In this document: piece by piece, positions 1 through 6,796 of the stretch
Numbering within the stretch: position 1 is the first letter of the stretch
How the letters are laid out: each line of letters opens with the position of its first letter
Translations under genes and position numbers: made by a program
Notes under the pieces: generated by a model
Databases searched by the model: none
What the model saw: the letters and a program-made list of their open reading frames with translations, nothing else
What the model was told of the DNA's origin: nothing
NCBI GenBank assembly: GCA_964398805.1
Contig: CAYNNI010000070.1
Coordinates: forward strand, 1 to 10,412
DNA: 10,412 nt
Origin: CAISDH01 sp964398805
GTDB lineage: Archaea; Micrarchaeota; Micrarchaeia; Micrarchaeales; Micrarchaeaceae
Direction: 5' to 3'

Positions 1-15
1 CGCGGCATGCAAAGC

Positions 16-25
16 CATATATATC
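16..25 (+). promoter_or_regulatory. Possible TATA box upstream of uL30
   Basis: An alternating AT run (catatatatc) lies about 45-50 bases before the uL30 start. An archaeal TATA box centred near position 20 would place transcription start near 45 and leave a leader of about 20-25 nt. No clear purine-rich BRE is visible, and no strong Shine-Dalgarno precedes the uL30 ATG. In most archaea uL30 is co-transcribed with rps5 upstream. The window edge cuts off that region, so this may be only an internal AT-rich spot. Confidence 0.3.
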
Positions 26-68
26 TAACCGGCTCAATCATATCTTCGACAAAAAGGCAGCGTTTTTT

Positions 69-494
69 ATGGCTGACAAAGAAGCTGGCAACAAACTAGT
101 TGCAGCTGTAAGGATAAGGGGCAGAGTTGGAGTTCGCTCCGAGATCGCGGAGACGCTTAGGAGGTTGAGGCTCGGAAAGCCGAACAGCTGCGCGCTGCTG
201 ACGACCACGACCTCTTACACTGGAATGCTCAAGAAGTGCAGCGGCTACATAGCCTATGGCGAGATAGACGAGGCGACGCTCGGGAAGCTTCTCGGCAAGC
301 GCGCAAGCGGCGTTGACGCCAAGAAGGTCCTGGACGGCAGCTATCCGATGGCAGAGCTCAGGAAGAGCATGCCGTTCATGCTGCACCCGCCGAAGCACGG
401 GTACCGGCGCAACACAAGGCTTGGCTATGCCCAGAAGGGCGAGCTCGGCTATGTCGGCGCGTCGATAAATGGCCTGATAAGCCGGATGGTGTGA
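69..494 (+). CDS. rpl30: Large-subunit ribosomal protein uL30 (L30p)
   Basis: A 141-residue protein with the archaeal/eukaryotic L30/L7e layout. The N-terminal beta strand and arginine-rich turn (AAVRIRGRVGVRSEI) are followed by the helix with TLRRLRL and by the strand that starts NSCALL. The C-terminal half is the archaeal extension with HPPKHGYRRNTRLGY, absent from short bacterial L30. It is a structural component of the 50S subunit. The ATG at 69 puts the family core about eight residues in. The same frame stays open to the left window edge, so a longer N-terminus cannot be excluded, though homologues do not need one. Its TGA overlaps the GTG of the next gene (GTGA at 491-494), so the two are very likely translationally coupled. 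In most archaea the neighbours are rps5 upstream and rpl15 then secY downstream; only rpl15 is kept here. Confidence 0.93.
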   Translation: MADKEAGNKLVAAVRIRGRVGVRSEIAETLRRLRLGKPNSCALLTTTTSYTGMLKKCSGYIAYGEIDEATLGKLLGKRASGVDAKKVLDGSYPMAELRKSMPFMLHPPKHGYRRNTRLGYAQKGELGYVGASINGLISRMV

Positions 495-910
495 CAATGG
501 TAGTTAGAATCAAGAAGCGCAGCAGGAAGTACCTCGGTTCGAGGCGCTGGGGCGCGGGCAACATAAAGAACGCCAGAGGCAAGGGCTCCAGGGGCGGCGT
601 GGGCATGGCGGGCACGATGGGCAAGCACAGGTTCACGTACCTCACGGCGAAGGCGCCGTGGCTCATAAGGACCACGGGCTTCGCAAGGTGGAAGCAGCAC
701 GAGAAGAGGCTGAAGGAGATAACGCTTCGCGAGATAGACAAGACTATCCGCGGGTCTGCAGAGCAGAAGCCGACGCTGGAGTTAAGGAACTACAAGGTGC
801 TGAGCAACGGCACCGTGAGCAAGCCCGCAATCATAAAGGCGCAGGCCTTCTCAGAGAAGGCGAAGGAAAAGATCGTTGGCGCGGGCGGGGAAGCGGTAGT
901 GCTGCAGTGA
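491..910 (+). CDS. rpl15: Large-subunit ribosomal protein uL15 (L15p)
   Basis: About 140 residues. The basic, glycine-rich N-terminal tail of L15 is present (KKRSRKYLGSRRWGAGN, then GKGSRGGVGMAGTMGKHRF). This tail threads into 23S rRNA. The C-terminal globular half has the usual pattern ending in AQAFSEKAKEKIVGAGGEAV. The start is either the GTG at 491, overlapping the uL30 stop, or the in-frame ATG at 497; both keep the conserved core, and the ATG gives 138 residues. The next gene begins 6 nt after the stop and is a glycosyltransferase, not the secY and adk pair that normally follows rpl15 in archaeal ribosomal operons. Confidence 0.93.
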   Translation: MTMVVRIKKRSRKYLGSRRWGAGNIKNARGKGSRGGVGMAGTMGKHRFTYLTAKAPWLIRTTGFARWKQHEKRLKEITLREIDKTIRGSAEQKPTLELRNYKVLSNGTVSKPAIIKAQAFSEKAKEKIVGAGGEAVVLQ

Positions 911-916
911 TAGTTC

Positions 917-2089
917 ATGGTTGATGCGCTTAACATCGCCTTCTTTACTGACTCGTTTCTACCGGCGACGGACGGCGTCGTCACGTCGATACTGAGCTTC
1001 AGGAGGGAGCTCGAGCGCAGGGGGCACACGGTGAGCATCTTCGCCAGCGGGAACTCGAAGACGAAGAGCATGGTGAAGAACGACAAGAACGTGTTCGTCC
1101 TCCGCGGCATGCGCTTCAAGAAGTACCCGCAGTACAGCCTTGCTGTGTTCCCGTTCCTCGCCTCGCTGAAGCTCAGGAAGATGAACATCGACGTGCTGCA
1201 CGCGCAGACGCCGTTCATAATGGGCATGTATGCGCTTTTCTCGTCTAAGGCGAACGGGCTGCCGCTTGTCGGGTCCTTCCACACAATGATAACGAACAAG
1301 TCCGTGCTGAAGGAGTACGCGACGCGCAGCAAAACGCTGCTGAGGCTTGTGAGCAAGTACTCGTGGCCCTATGCGCGGTTCTTCTACAGAAGGTGCAACG
1401 AGGTCATAGCCCCGAGCGAGATGATGACGGGCATACTCGAAAGGCACGGCATAGGCAATGTCTCCACCGTGCCTAACGGCATAGACCTTGAGCGCTTCAA
1501 CAGGAAGGTCGATGGCAGCAGGGTCAGGGAGGGCGTCCTTGGCAGCGGCAGAGGGAAGATGGTGCTCTACGTCGGCAGGCTGAGCAAGGAGAAGCGCATA
1601 GACACGCTCCTGAAAGCGGCGCGCCTGCTCAAGGGCAAGGACATAACCTTCGTGATCGGCGGCACAGGACCGGCAGCGAGCATGTACCAGAAGATGGCGC
1701 AGAACATGCGCCTGGACAACGTCAGTTTCACCGGATTCATAAGCGACGCCATGCTGCCGAAGTACTACGCGGCTTGCGACGCTTTCTGCCTTCCGAGCAC
1801 CTTCGACACGCAGGGCATCGTGTGCGTCGAGGCCATGGCATGCAACAAGCCGGTGGTCGGCGCGGACTACCTGGCGCTCAAGGAGCTCATAAAGAACGGC
1901 AAGAACGGGGAGAAGTTCGTGCCGCTCGATGCGAAGTCGTGTGCAAGAAAGATAGATAAGGTTTTAAATCACATAGATTCCTATAAGGGAATGCTTGGCA
2001 CTGCCGAGCAGTATTCCGTCTCGCGTACAACGGACTTGCTGCTTGACGTTTACAAAAGAGCTGTTGATGATTACACAGGCTATTCGTAG
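917..2089 (+). CDS. GT4-family glycosyltransferase
   Basis: A 390-residue cytosolic GT-B glycosyltransferase of family GT4, with no signal peptide or membrane span. The N-terminal acceptor domain opens with IAFFTDSFLPATDGVVTSI, the glycine-rich loop typical of GDP-mannose- or UDP-sugar-dependent lipid glycosyltransferases. The C-terminal donor domain has VLYVGRLSKEKRIDTL (R221 and K226, predicted to bind the sugar-nucleotide phosphates) and PSTFDTQGIVCVEAMA. The last is the EX7E motif, but its first acidic residue is Asp (D297) and only the second is Glu (E305). Members build glycolipids, phosphatidylinositol mannosides or surface glycans; donor and acceptor here cannot be told from sequence. 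It starts 6 nt after uL15 and overlaps the likely start of the next gene by 23 nt, so it appears to share the ribosomal-protein transcript. Confidence 0.88.
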   Translation: MVDALNIAFFTDSFLPATDGVVTSILSFRRELERRGHTVSIFASGNSKTKSMVKNDKNVFVLRGMRFKKYPQYSLAVFPFLASLKLRKMNIDVLHAQTPFIMGMYALFSSKANGLPLVGSFHTMITNKSVLKEYATRSKTLLRLVSKYSWPYARFFYRRCNEVIAPSEMMTGILERHGIGNVSTVPNGIDLERFNRKVDGSRVREGVLGSGRGKMVLYVGRLSKEKRIDTLLKAARLLKGKDITFVIGGTGPAASMYQKMAQNMRLDNVSFTGFISDAMLPKYYAACDAFCLPSTFDTQGIVCVEAMACNKPVVGADYLALKELIKNGKNGEKFVPLDAKSCARKIDKVLNHIDSYKGMLGTAEQYSVSRTTDLLLDVYKRAVDDYTGYS

Positions 2090-2762
2090 TGATTCGCTGG
2101 CAGAGGAAGGGATCAAAAAGGTAGAAGTGGAAAAGGCGTCGGCGCCCAGGGACGAGGAGAAGAAGCAGTCCCTTAACGAGCTTGTGAAGGAGTCTCACAA
2201 CACAAAGGCAGAGGGCATAATGCAGCAGATACTCGGGCTCAGGAAGCAGCGCAGCAAGCTCATCGGCATATCCAGGCGTGGACGGCGCATGCTCGCCTAC
2301 AAGGAGGAGGAGAAGGCGGCCCTCGACAAGATGGTCAACGAGGCGGAGATGCGAGAGGCAAACAGCAAGGTCATTTACCTGAAGAAGATGAAGAAGAGGC
2401 TAGAGTTCAAGATATCCACCGAGGCCGCGTCGCTCAACGCGGAGAAGGAGCTCGTGAAGCGCATAAGCGATGTGAACGCGCAGCTTGACAAGGCGCTGGC
2501 GCCGCTCAGGCTCGAGCGCAGGCTGTCGCTGGTCAAGGGGGATGCCGAGAGGTACGGGAAGGAGATAACGAACTCCGCAAAGGAGATTGCAGAGATCGAC
2601 ACGAAGCTCGACGGCCTCTACACGGAGCTTAGGAGGACCCTCGGCATCGCGGGCGGGCGCAGGCAGCAGCACGCCCCGCGCAAGGAAGGCAGGGGGCCGA
2701 GCGCCTCGCAGGAGATAAGCCTCGAGGACATTGCAGTGATAAAGAAGGTAGAGAAGAAGTAG
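2067..2762 (+). CDS. COG1340-like archaeal coiled-coil protein
   Basis: About 231 residues from the ATG at 2067, which overlaps the glycosyltransferase end by 23 nt. The frame is open further upstream, but that stretch lies deep in the glycosyltransferase and looks like a shadow. The protein is highly charged, rich in Lys, Glu and Arg, and predicted to be mostly long helices, with a Gly/Arg/Gln-rich linker (GIAGGRRQQHAPRKEGRG) before an acidic-then-basic C-terminal tail. The segment KRLEFKISTEAASLNAEKEL followed by VKRISDVNAQLDKAL matches the conserved 'LEWK-xT-xSLxxEKEL' stretch of archaeal coiled-coil proteins (COG1340). There is no membrane span or signal peptide. The biochemical role of that family is unknown. 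Its place just before an RNase and TruD hints at an RNA- or ribosome-linked job, but that is inference. Confidence 0.75.
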   Translation: MITQAIRSDSLAEEGIKKVEVEKASAPRDEEKKQSLNELVKESHNTKAEGIMQQILGLRKQRSKLIGISRRGRRMLAYKEEEKAALDKMVNEAEMREANSKVIYLKKMKKRLEFKISTEAASLNAEKELVKRISDVNAQLDKALAPLRLERRLSLVKGDAERYGKEITNSAKEIAEIDTKLDGLYTELRRTLGIAGGRRQQHAPRKEGRGPSASQEISLEDIAVIKKVEKK

Positions 2763-2769
2763 TGATACG

Positions 2770-4080
2770 TTGAAACTTTATTTCTACGGAGCCGCCCAGG
2801 AAGTGGGCAGGAGCTGTATGATGGTCAGGAGCGCCAACGCTACGGTGCTCATCGATGCCGGAATAAAGCTGGGGGAGAAGGAGGAGTACCCCATAATACC
2901 GGACAGGCTGCTCAAGGGAGTGGACGCGATATTCATAAGCCATGCCCATCTTGACCACAGCGGCTATCTCCCGCACATCTTCAGCGCGGGCTACACAGGC
3001 AAGGTCTACGCCACGAAGCCGACGCTGGAGCTTATCAACGTGCTGATCAGCGACTACATGCACATCTCCGACCCGAAGAACGTGACGAAGGAGGGCCTTG
3101 CAAAGATGCGCAAGAGCTGCCAGATCATAGAGTTCGGCGAGACGGTGCGCATAAAGGACATAAGCATAAAGCCCCTGCTCGCTGGCCACATACTCGGAAG
3201 CGCAATGCTGCTGATAAGCGACGGGAAGAGTTCCGTGCTCTACACGGGCGACATCAACCTCACCAAGACAAGGCTGCTCGAGGCTGCGGACACGAGGGAC
3301 CTTGCAGCGGACACCCTCATAACGGAGAGCACCTACGGGGCGCGGCACGACGTCATGCCGGCGGAGGAGACGACCGCGAAGAAGATGATGCTTGACATAA
3401 AGGAGACGATAATCAGGGGAGGCAAGGTGGTCATACCCGCATTTGCAGTCGGAAGGGGGCAGGAGGTGCTCCTGCTTCTCGACGACTACATGAACTCCGG
3501 CGCTCTGCCGAAGGTGCCTATCTACATCGACGGCATGATAAACAAGGCGATGCGCATACACAGGCACAACGTCATATACTGCAGGACCGAGCTGCAGAGG
3601 AAGATACTGATGAGCGACTTCGACCCGTTCAAGAGCTCGAACTTCGTTCCGGTGCTCACGCGGCAGCAGAGGGGCAAGGTCGCGAGCTCGGAGAGCGCGA
3701 GCATAATCGTCACTACAAGCGGAATGCTCACGGGCGGGCCGGTGATCTACTACCTGCGCAAGCTGGCAGGGAACCCGCAGAACAGGCTCGTGCTTGTAGG
3801 CTACCAGGCGGACGGCACCCCGGGCAAGGCCCTGGTCGACGGCGCGCGTGTGGTCAGGCTCGAGAACGCAACAGTGGAAGTCAGAATGACCGTTAACAAC
3901 TACCACCTTTCCGCGCACGCGGACAGGCCGCACCTCGAGGCGCTGATAAAGTCGGTAAAGTCGCTTAAGACCGTGTTCTTGATACACGGCGAGAAGGGCA
4001 AGATAGAGGAGCTGGGCGCGAACATACGTAACAAGTTCAGGGTCATAGCTCCGTCCCTCGGGCAGGAATTCGATGTCTGA
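2770..4080 (+). CDS. Beta-CASP metallo-beta-lactamase RNase (aCPSF2-like)
   Basis: A 436-residue zinc-dependent ribonuclease of the CPSF73/RNase J superfamily. Metal-binding motifs are present: HAHLDH at residues 58-63, GH at 139-140 (GHILGSAM) and D161 (LYTGDIN). The beta-CASP motifs are also intact: A, E186 (TESTYG); B, H383 (SAHAD); and C, H406 (HGE). The cap domain includes IPAFAVGRGQEVL. The absence of N-terminal KH domains and the total length fit aCPSF2 rather than aCPSF1; RNase J-like archaeal enzymes are an alternative subgroup. Such enzymes cut or 5'-trim mRNA and rRNA. The start is the TTG at 2770: the first beta strand (KLYFYGAAQEVGRSC) is essential to the fold, and the first ATG comes only after it. 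It begins 7 nt after the coiled-coil gene and overlaps truD by 8 nt. Confidence 0.9.
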   Translation: MKLYFYGAAQEVGRSCMMVRSANATVLIDAGIKLGEKEEYPIIPDRLLKGVDAIFISHAHLDHSGYLPHIFSAGYTGKVYATKPTLELINVLISDYMHISDPKNVTKEGLAKMRKSCQIIEFGETVRIKDISIKPLLAGHILGSAMLLISDGKSSVLYTGDINLTKTRLLEAADTRDLAADTLITESTYGARHDVMPAEETTAKKMMLDIKETIIRGGKVVIPAFAVGRGQEVLLLLDDYMNSGALPKVPIYIDGMINKAMRIHRHNVIYCRTELQRKILMSDFDPFKSSNFVPVLTRQQRGKVASSESASIIVTTSGMLTGGPVIYYLRKLAGNPQNRLVLVGYQADGTPGKALVDGARVVRLENATVEVRMTVNNYHLSAHADRPHLEALIKSVKSLKTVFLIHGEKGKIEELGANIRNKFRVIAPSLGQEFDV

Positions 4081-5314
4081 GCTGCACAGGCTGTACCAGG
4101 GCGCGCGCTGCGAGGGCGCGATAAAGAGCGCTCCAGAGGACTTCGTCGTCGAGGAGATAACACCTTCAGGCGCAGCCATAGAGGCAGGCAGGCACTACGT
4201 GCCTGCGGAGCTCGGCCTTGAGGAGATGCCCGGCAAGTTCTGCATCTTCGTCATGCAGAAGAGGAACTGGAACACCTCGCAAGCCCTCAGGGCGATATCG
4301 AAGATGCTCGGGAAAGGCCTGCGGTCGATGGGCTTCGCGGGCACGAAGGACAGGCTTGCAGTATCGACGCAGCTGTGCAGCACATTCGGAATAGTGCCAG
4401 CCCAGCTTGAGGGCTTCCACATAAAGGACATCTCGATAAACGGCGCGTGGACCGGTGAGTCGCAGGTGGGGCTCGGAGACCTTATGGGAAACCGGTTTAC
4501 CGTGACCGTGAGGAACGCGTCCATGCAGGACGGCATCCCGAAAGCGCTGGAGGCGCTCAACGGCAGGTTCCCGAACTATTTCGGGGAGCAGAGGTTCGGC
4601 TTCCGCGGAAACAATGTGAAAATAGGCGTATCGCTGCTAAAGGGGGATTTCGAAGGGGCGGTGATGAGCTTCCTCACAGACACGGACAACGAGAAGCAGG
4701 CGGACGCGATTGAGGCCAGGAAGAGGCTCCTCGAAACGCGCGACTTCAAGGCGGCGCTGCAGTACTTTCCGAGGTATCTGAAATACGAGAGGGCTGTGCT
4801 GGAGCACCTTTCGAGGTTCCCGGCTAATTACGCCAATGCATTCAGGAGGCTACCCAGGCCGCTTGCGCTGATGTTCGTGCACGCGGTCGAGGACTCGATA
4901 TTCAATGCCGAACTCGGAAGGCGTGTTGAAGAGGGCAGCGTGCAGCTGGAAGAGGGGGACCTCGCATGCCTTCCCAACAGCTACGGCTTCCCGGACATCT
5001 CGACTACTGCCATCTTCTCCCAGGAAATGGGGGGCGCGTTTCTCGTTGGCAACGTCGTAGGCTACGATACAGAGCGGCCGACCGAGCTGGAAAAGGGCCT
5101 CCTTGAAGAATTAGGGCTGGGCACGGAGTCCTTCAAGATGGCGGGCATGCGCGAGCTGAACTGCAGAGGCGCTTTCAGAGCCATGCTCGCGCCATACAGG
5201 GGGATGTCTGCGGTACAAGGGCAGGACAGCGCTGAGCTTAAGTTCGAGCTGCCTGCGGGCTCGTATGCGACCGTGCTGCTCAGCGAGTTGGTTGACGCGG
5301 AAAGCCAGAAATAA
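4073..5314 (+). CDS. truD: tRNA pseudouridine synthase TruD
   Basis: A 413-residue TruD-family enzyme, which converts U13 of tRNA (and U35 of some pre-tRNAs) to pseudouridine. The N-terminus has the family's APEDFVVEEI. The catalytic motif is GFAGTKDR with Asp93 as the nucleophile. NYFGEQRFG (residues 168-176) is the second hallmark. Length agrees with archaeal and eukaryal Pus7-like proteins, including the inserted TRUD domain in the middle. The ATG at 4073 sits 8 nt inside the RNase gene and is preceded by an AGGA-like element (caggaattcg), a reasonable ribosome-binding site. Translational coupling with the RNase is likely, which makes an RNA-maturation gene pair. All key motifs are intact. 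Confidence 0.95.
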   Translation: MSELHRLYQGARCEGAIKSAPEDFVVEEITPSGAAIEAGRHYVPAELGLEEMPGKFCIFVMQKRNWNTSQALRAISKMLGKGLRSMGFAGTKDRLAVSTQLCSTFGIVPAQLEGFHIKDISINGAWTGESQVGLGDLMGNRFTVTVRNASMQDGIPKALEALNGRFPNYFGEQRFGFRGNNVKIGVSLLKGDFEGAVMSFLTDTDNEKQADAIEARKRLLETRDFKAALQYFPRYLKYERAVLEHLSRFPANYANAFRRLPRPLALMFVHAVEDSIFNAELGRRVEEGSVQLEEGDLACLPNSYGFPDISTTAIFSQEMGGAFLVGNVVGYDTERPTELEKGLLEELGLGTESFKMAGMRELNCRGAFRAMLAPYRGMSAVQGQDSAELKFELPAGSYATVLLSELVDAESQK

Positions 5315-5334
5315 CTTTGCTGAGAAGCCGTACC

Positions 5335-6141
5335 ATGAACGCCGACATCGCCGTCATCGGCGGCTCAGGGCTCTATTCTTTGGCGCCCGATCTCGAGAAT
5401 TATGAGGCTGACACGCCCTATGGCCGTCCGAGCAGCAAAATCGCCATAGGCCGGATTGGGCCAAGGAGCGTCGCCTTCATCACAAGGCACGGGCAGCGCC
5501 ACGTCATACCTCCTCACAAGGTGCCCTACCGGGCCAATATAGCTGCGCTCAAGCAGCTTGGTGTTACTAGGGTCATTGCGACGTCTGCGGTGGGATCGCT
5601 CAATCCGGACTACAAGCCTGGCGACTTCGTTCTTGTTGACCAGTTCGTCAACATGACGCACGGACGGGAAGACACCTTCTTCGACGGGGAGCCAGTGGTC
5701 CACGTCAGCACGGCGGAGCCGTACTGCCCGGAATTGCGCAGCCTCTGCGCGAGGATAGCCGAAAAGCAGGGCGTGAGCTTCCACGACCGCGGTACTGTCG
5801 TAGTCATACAGGGGCCCAGGTTCTCAACCAAGGCAGAATCCAGAGCGTTTGGGAGGCAGGGCTTTGACCTCATAGGCATGACGCAGTATCCGGAGGTCGC
5901 GCTCGCAAGGGAGCAGTGCATGTGCTACGCGTGCATAGCCATGGTCACGGACTACGACGTCGGCCTGGAAGGCAGCCCGGGAATAAAGCCCGTCAGCGCG
6001 AAGGAGATAACAGGCATATTCAACGAGAACGTGAGCAAGGTCAAGAGGCTTCTCCTCGAGCTTATCCTGGCGATACCCGAGGAGCGCGGCTGCACGTGCA
6101 TGAACGCACTGGACAGTGCGGTTATAACCCAGAAAGAATAA
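5335..6141 (+). CDS. mtnP: S-methyl-5'-thioadenosine phosphorylase
   Basis: A 268-residue member of the PNP/MTAP phosphorylase family, splitting methylthioadenosine (a by-product of polyamine synthesis) into adenine and methylthioribose-1-phosphate. Visible motifs are the phosphate loop IGGSGLY (residues 8-14), TRHGQRHVIPPH (50-61), SAVGSL (84-89), QGPRFSTKAE, GMTQYPEVALARE and TDYD. In MTAP the two Asp residues of TDYD recognise the 6-amino purine, which favours MTAP over inosine-type PNP. The C-terminal CTCMNAL also matches the family. A TTG at 5317 would add six residues, but the ATG at 5335 directly precedes the first beta strand and is preferred. It follows truD by about 20 nt and ends 16 nt before a convergent gene. 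Broader purine-nucleoside activity remains possible. Confidence 0.9.
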   Translation: MNADIAVIGGSGLYSLAPDLENYEADTPYGRPSSKIAIGRIGPRSVAFITRHGQRHVIPPHKVPYRANIAALKQLGVTRVIATSAVGSLNPDYKPGDFVLVDQFVNMTHGREDTFFDGEPVVHVSTAEPYCPELRSLCARIAEKQGVSFHDRGTVVVIQGPRFSTKAESRAFGRQGFDLIGMTQYPEVALAREQCMCYACIAMVTDYDVGLEGSPGIKPVSAKEITGIFNENVSKVKRLLLELILAIPEERGCTCMNALDSAVITQKE

Positions 6142-6157
6142 CTGGGGCGGTCGTGCA

Positions 6158-6601
6158 TTAGCGTATCCCAGTATCGATGTTTATGCTAACATTGACTGTT
6201 TCTCCGGAGGGAACGGTCACTTCAACGGGCAGGCTCCGGTTACAGCCCACGTAGCTGCAATTTTCTAGGCGCAACGAGTAGGATCCAGGCCTTAATGGAA
6301 CAGAGAACTTGCCGACAAGCTCGCAGCCTGCATAGAGCGACCACGAGGGCGAAACCTCGATGCTTGGAAATAGACCATTGCGCAGGACCGCATTGTTGAC
6401 GTAGGTGGCGTTTTCCAGGGTCGCGTTGGGGCGGCAAACTGGGAATACGGGCCCGATATCCATTGTACCCGAGAGTATTCCGTTTGTAGCGTTGGGATTT
6501 GAAGCGCGATAAGCAGTCAGTGAGACTACTGCCAGGGCCATCACGAGTGCTGCGACGAGCACGGCATACTTTCCTGCCCTCTCGGAACTACTGTCGCTCA
6601 C
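6158..6601 (-). CDS. Small membrane-anchored exported protein ending in DTGIR
   Basis: A 147-residue protein with a short polar N-terminus, one hydrophobic segment (about residues 11-31, an uncleaved anchor or signal) and an outside domain. The domain contains GPVFPVCR (50-57), three more cysteines (C93, C115, C120), several N-glycosylation sequons (NAT, NCS, NRS, NVS) and a beta-rich end: PLRPGSYSLRL, then VEVTVPSGETVNVSINIDTGIR split over residues 126-147. From memory, the GP-x-x-PVCR opening, LPPGxY middle and DTGIR terminus match small uncharacterised secreted beta-sandwich proteins, often labelled carboxypeptidase-regulatory-like, that are common in bacteria. The GTG at 6601 is the only start compatible with an in-frame TGA directly before it. 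It begins 23 nt after tRNA-Ser on the same strand, so co-transcription with the tRNA is likely. Its function is unknown. Confidence 0.78.
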   Translation of the reverse strand: MSDSSSERAGKYAVLVAALVMALAVVSLTAYRASNPNATNGILSGTMDIGPVFPVCRPNATLENATYVNNAVLRNGLFPSIEVSPSWSLYAGCELVGKFSVPLRPGSYSLRLENCSYVGCNRSLPVEVTVPSGETVNVSINIDTGIR

Positions 6602-6624
6602 TCAAGCACCTGGAAAGTTGGATG

Positions 6625-6722
6625 CGCCAGGGCTGGGATTTGAACCCAGAATTCCTTGCGGAAACCAGATTTCGAGTTTCGCCAATGGTTACTGGCGCGT
6701 TACCGGGTTCCGCCACCCTGGC
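6625..6722 (-). tRNA. tRNA-Ser(CGA), intron-containing
   Basis: Reading the minus strand from 6722, the acceptor GCCAGGG pairs with CCCTGGC (6632-6626). The D-stem GCG/CGC encloses an 11-nt loop with GG. The T-arm is CTGGG-TTCAAAT-CCCAG (6649-6633). A class II variable arm is present (TTCC-GCAA-GGAA, about 6663-6652), and the discriminator is G at 6625. As transcribed, the anticodon arm does not close. Removing 14 nt (6678-6691) gives the stem CCAGA/TCTGG and loop CTCGAAA, with U33 and anticodon CGA (6674-6672). The long variable arm, G73 and CGA all agree with serine (codon UCG). CCA is not encoded. The mature length is 84 nt including the discriminator. Confidence 0.9.
6678..6691 (-). other. 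14-nt archaeal tRNA intron at position 30/31
   Basis: The intron TAACCATTGGCGAA lies inside the 5' strand of the anticodon stem, not at the usual 37/38 site. A bulge-helix-bulge can be drawn: central helix CGCC (6697-6694) with GGCG (6683-6680); 3-nt bulges AGT (6693-6691) and AAA (6679-6677); inner 2-bp helix AA/TT with a CCA triloop. Cutting both bulges after the second base gives exactly the junction that restores the five-pair anticodon stem. The outer helix is almost absent (one G-C pair), so the motif is of the relaxed HBh' type. Cleavage would need an archaeal splicing endonuclease with broad specificity, encoded elsewhere. Confidence 0.82.
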
Positions 6723-6751
6723 ACATAAGTTAATAAACTGCTTAAGCTTTA

Positions 6752-6765
6752 GTAATTAATATATC
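6752..6765. promoter_or_regulatory. AT-rich divergent promoter region
   Basis: The 74-nt gap between tRNA-Ser (minus) and the GT2 gene (plus) is the most AT-rich stretch of the central window. The element gtaattaatatatc can serve as a TATA box both ways. Rightwards it would start transcription about 10 nt before the ATG at 6797. Leftwards it would start about 10-15 nt before the tRNA 5' end. A second candidate for the tRNA is the taataaac stretch nearer the gene. This is assigned by position and composition only. Confidence 0.45.
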
Positions 6766-6796
6766 TTAGGCTTTTTGGTATCATCGGTATGATCAG

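Noticed and set aside
2629..4179. A 516-codon open frame on the minus strand, antisense to the RNase gene
   Set aside because: The + strand encodes an RNase with every catalytic motif intact. The antisense protein is His/Arg/Val-rich with no recognisable domain. Long antisense frames are expected opposite GC-rich codons.
6680..6697. Reading the hairpin CGCCA...TGGCG as the anticodon arm of an intron-less tRNA-Leu(UAA)
   Set aside because: It gives an 8-nt loop without U33 before TAA and leaves about 30 nt before the T-arm. The discriminator is G, not the A expected for leucine. The hairpin is better explained as the central helix of the splicing motif.
6499..6759. An 86-codon open frame on the + strand
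   Set aside because: It reads through the whole tRNA-Ser gene on the other strand and the divergent promoter, so it is not a credible gene.
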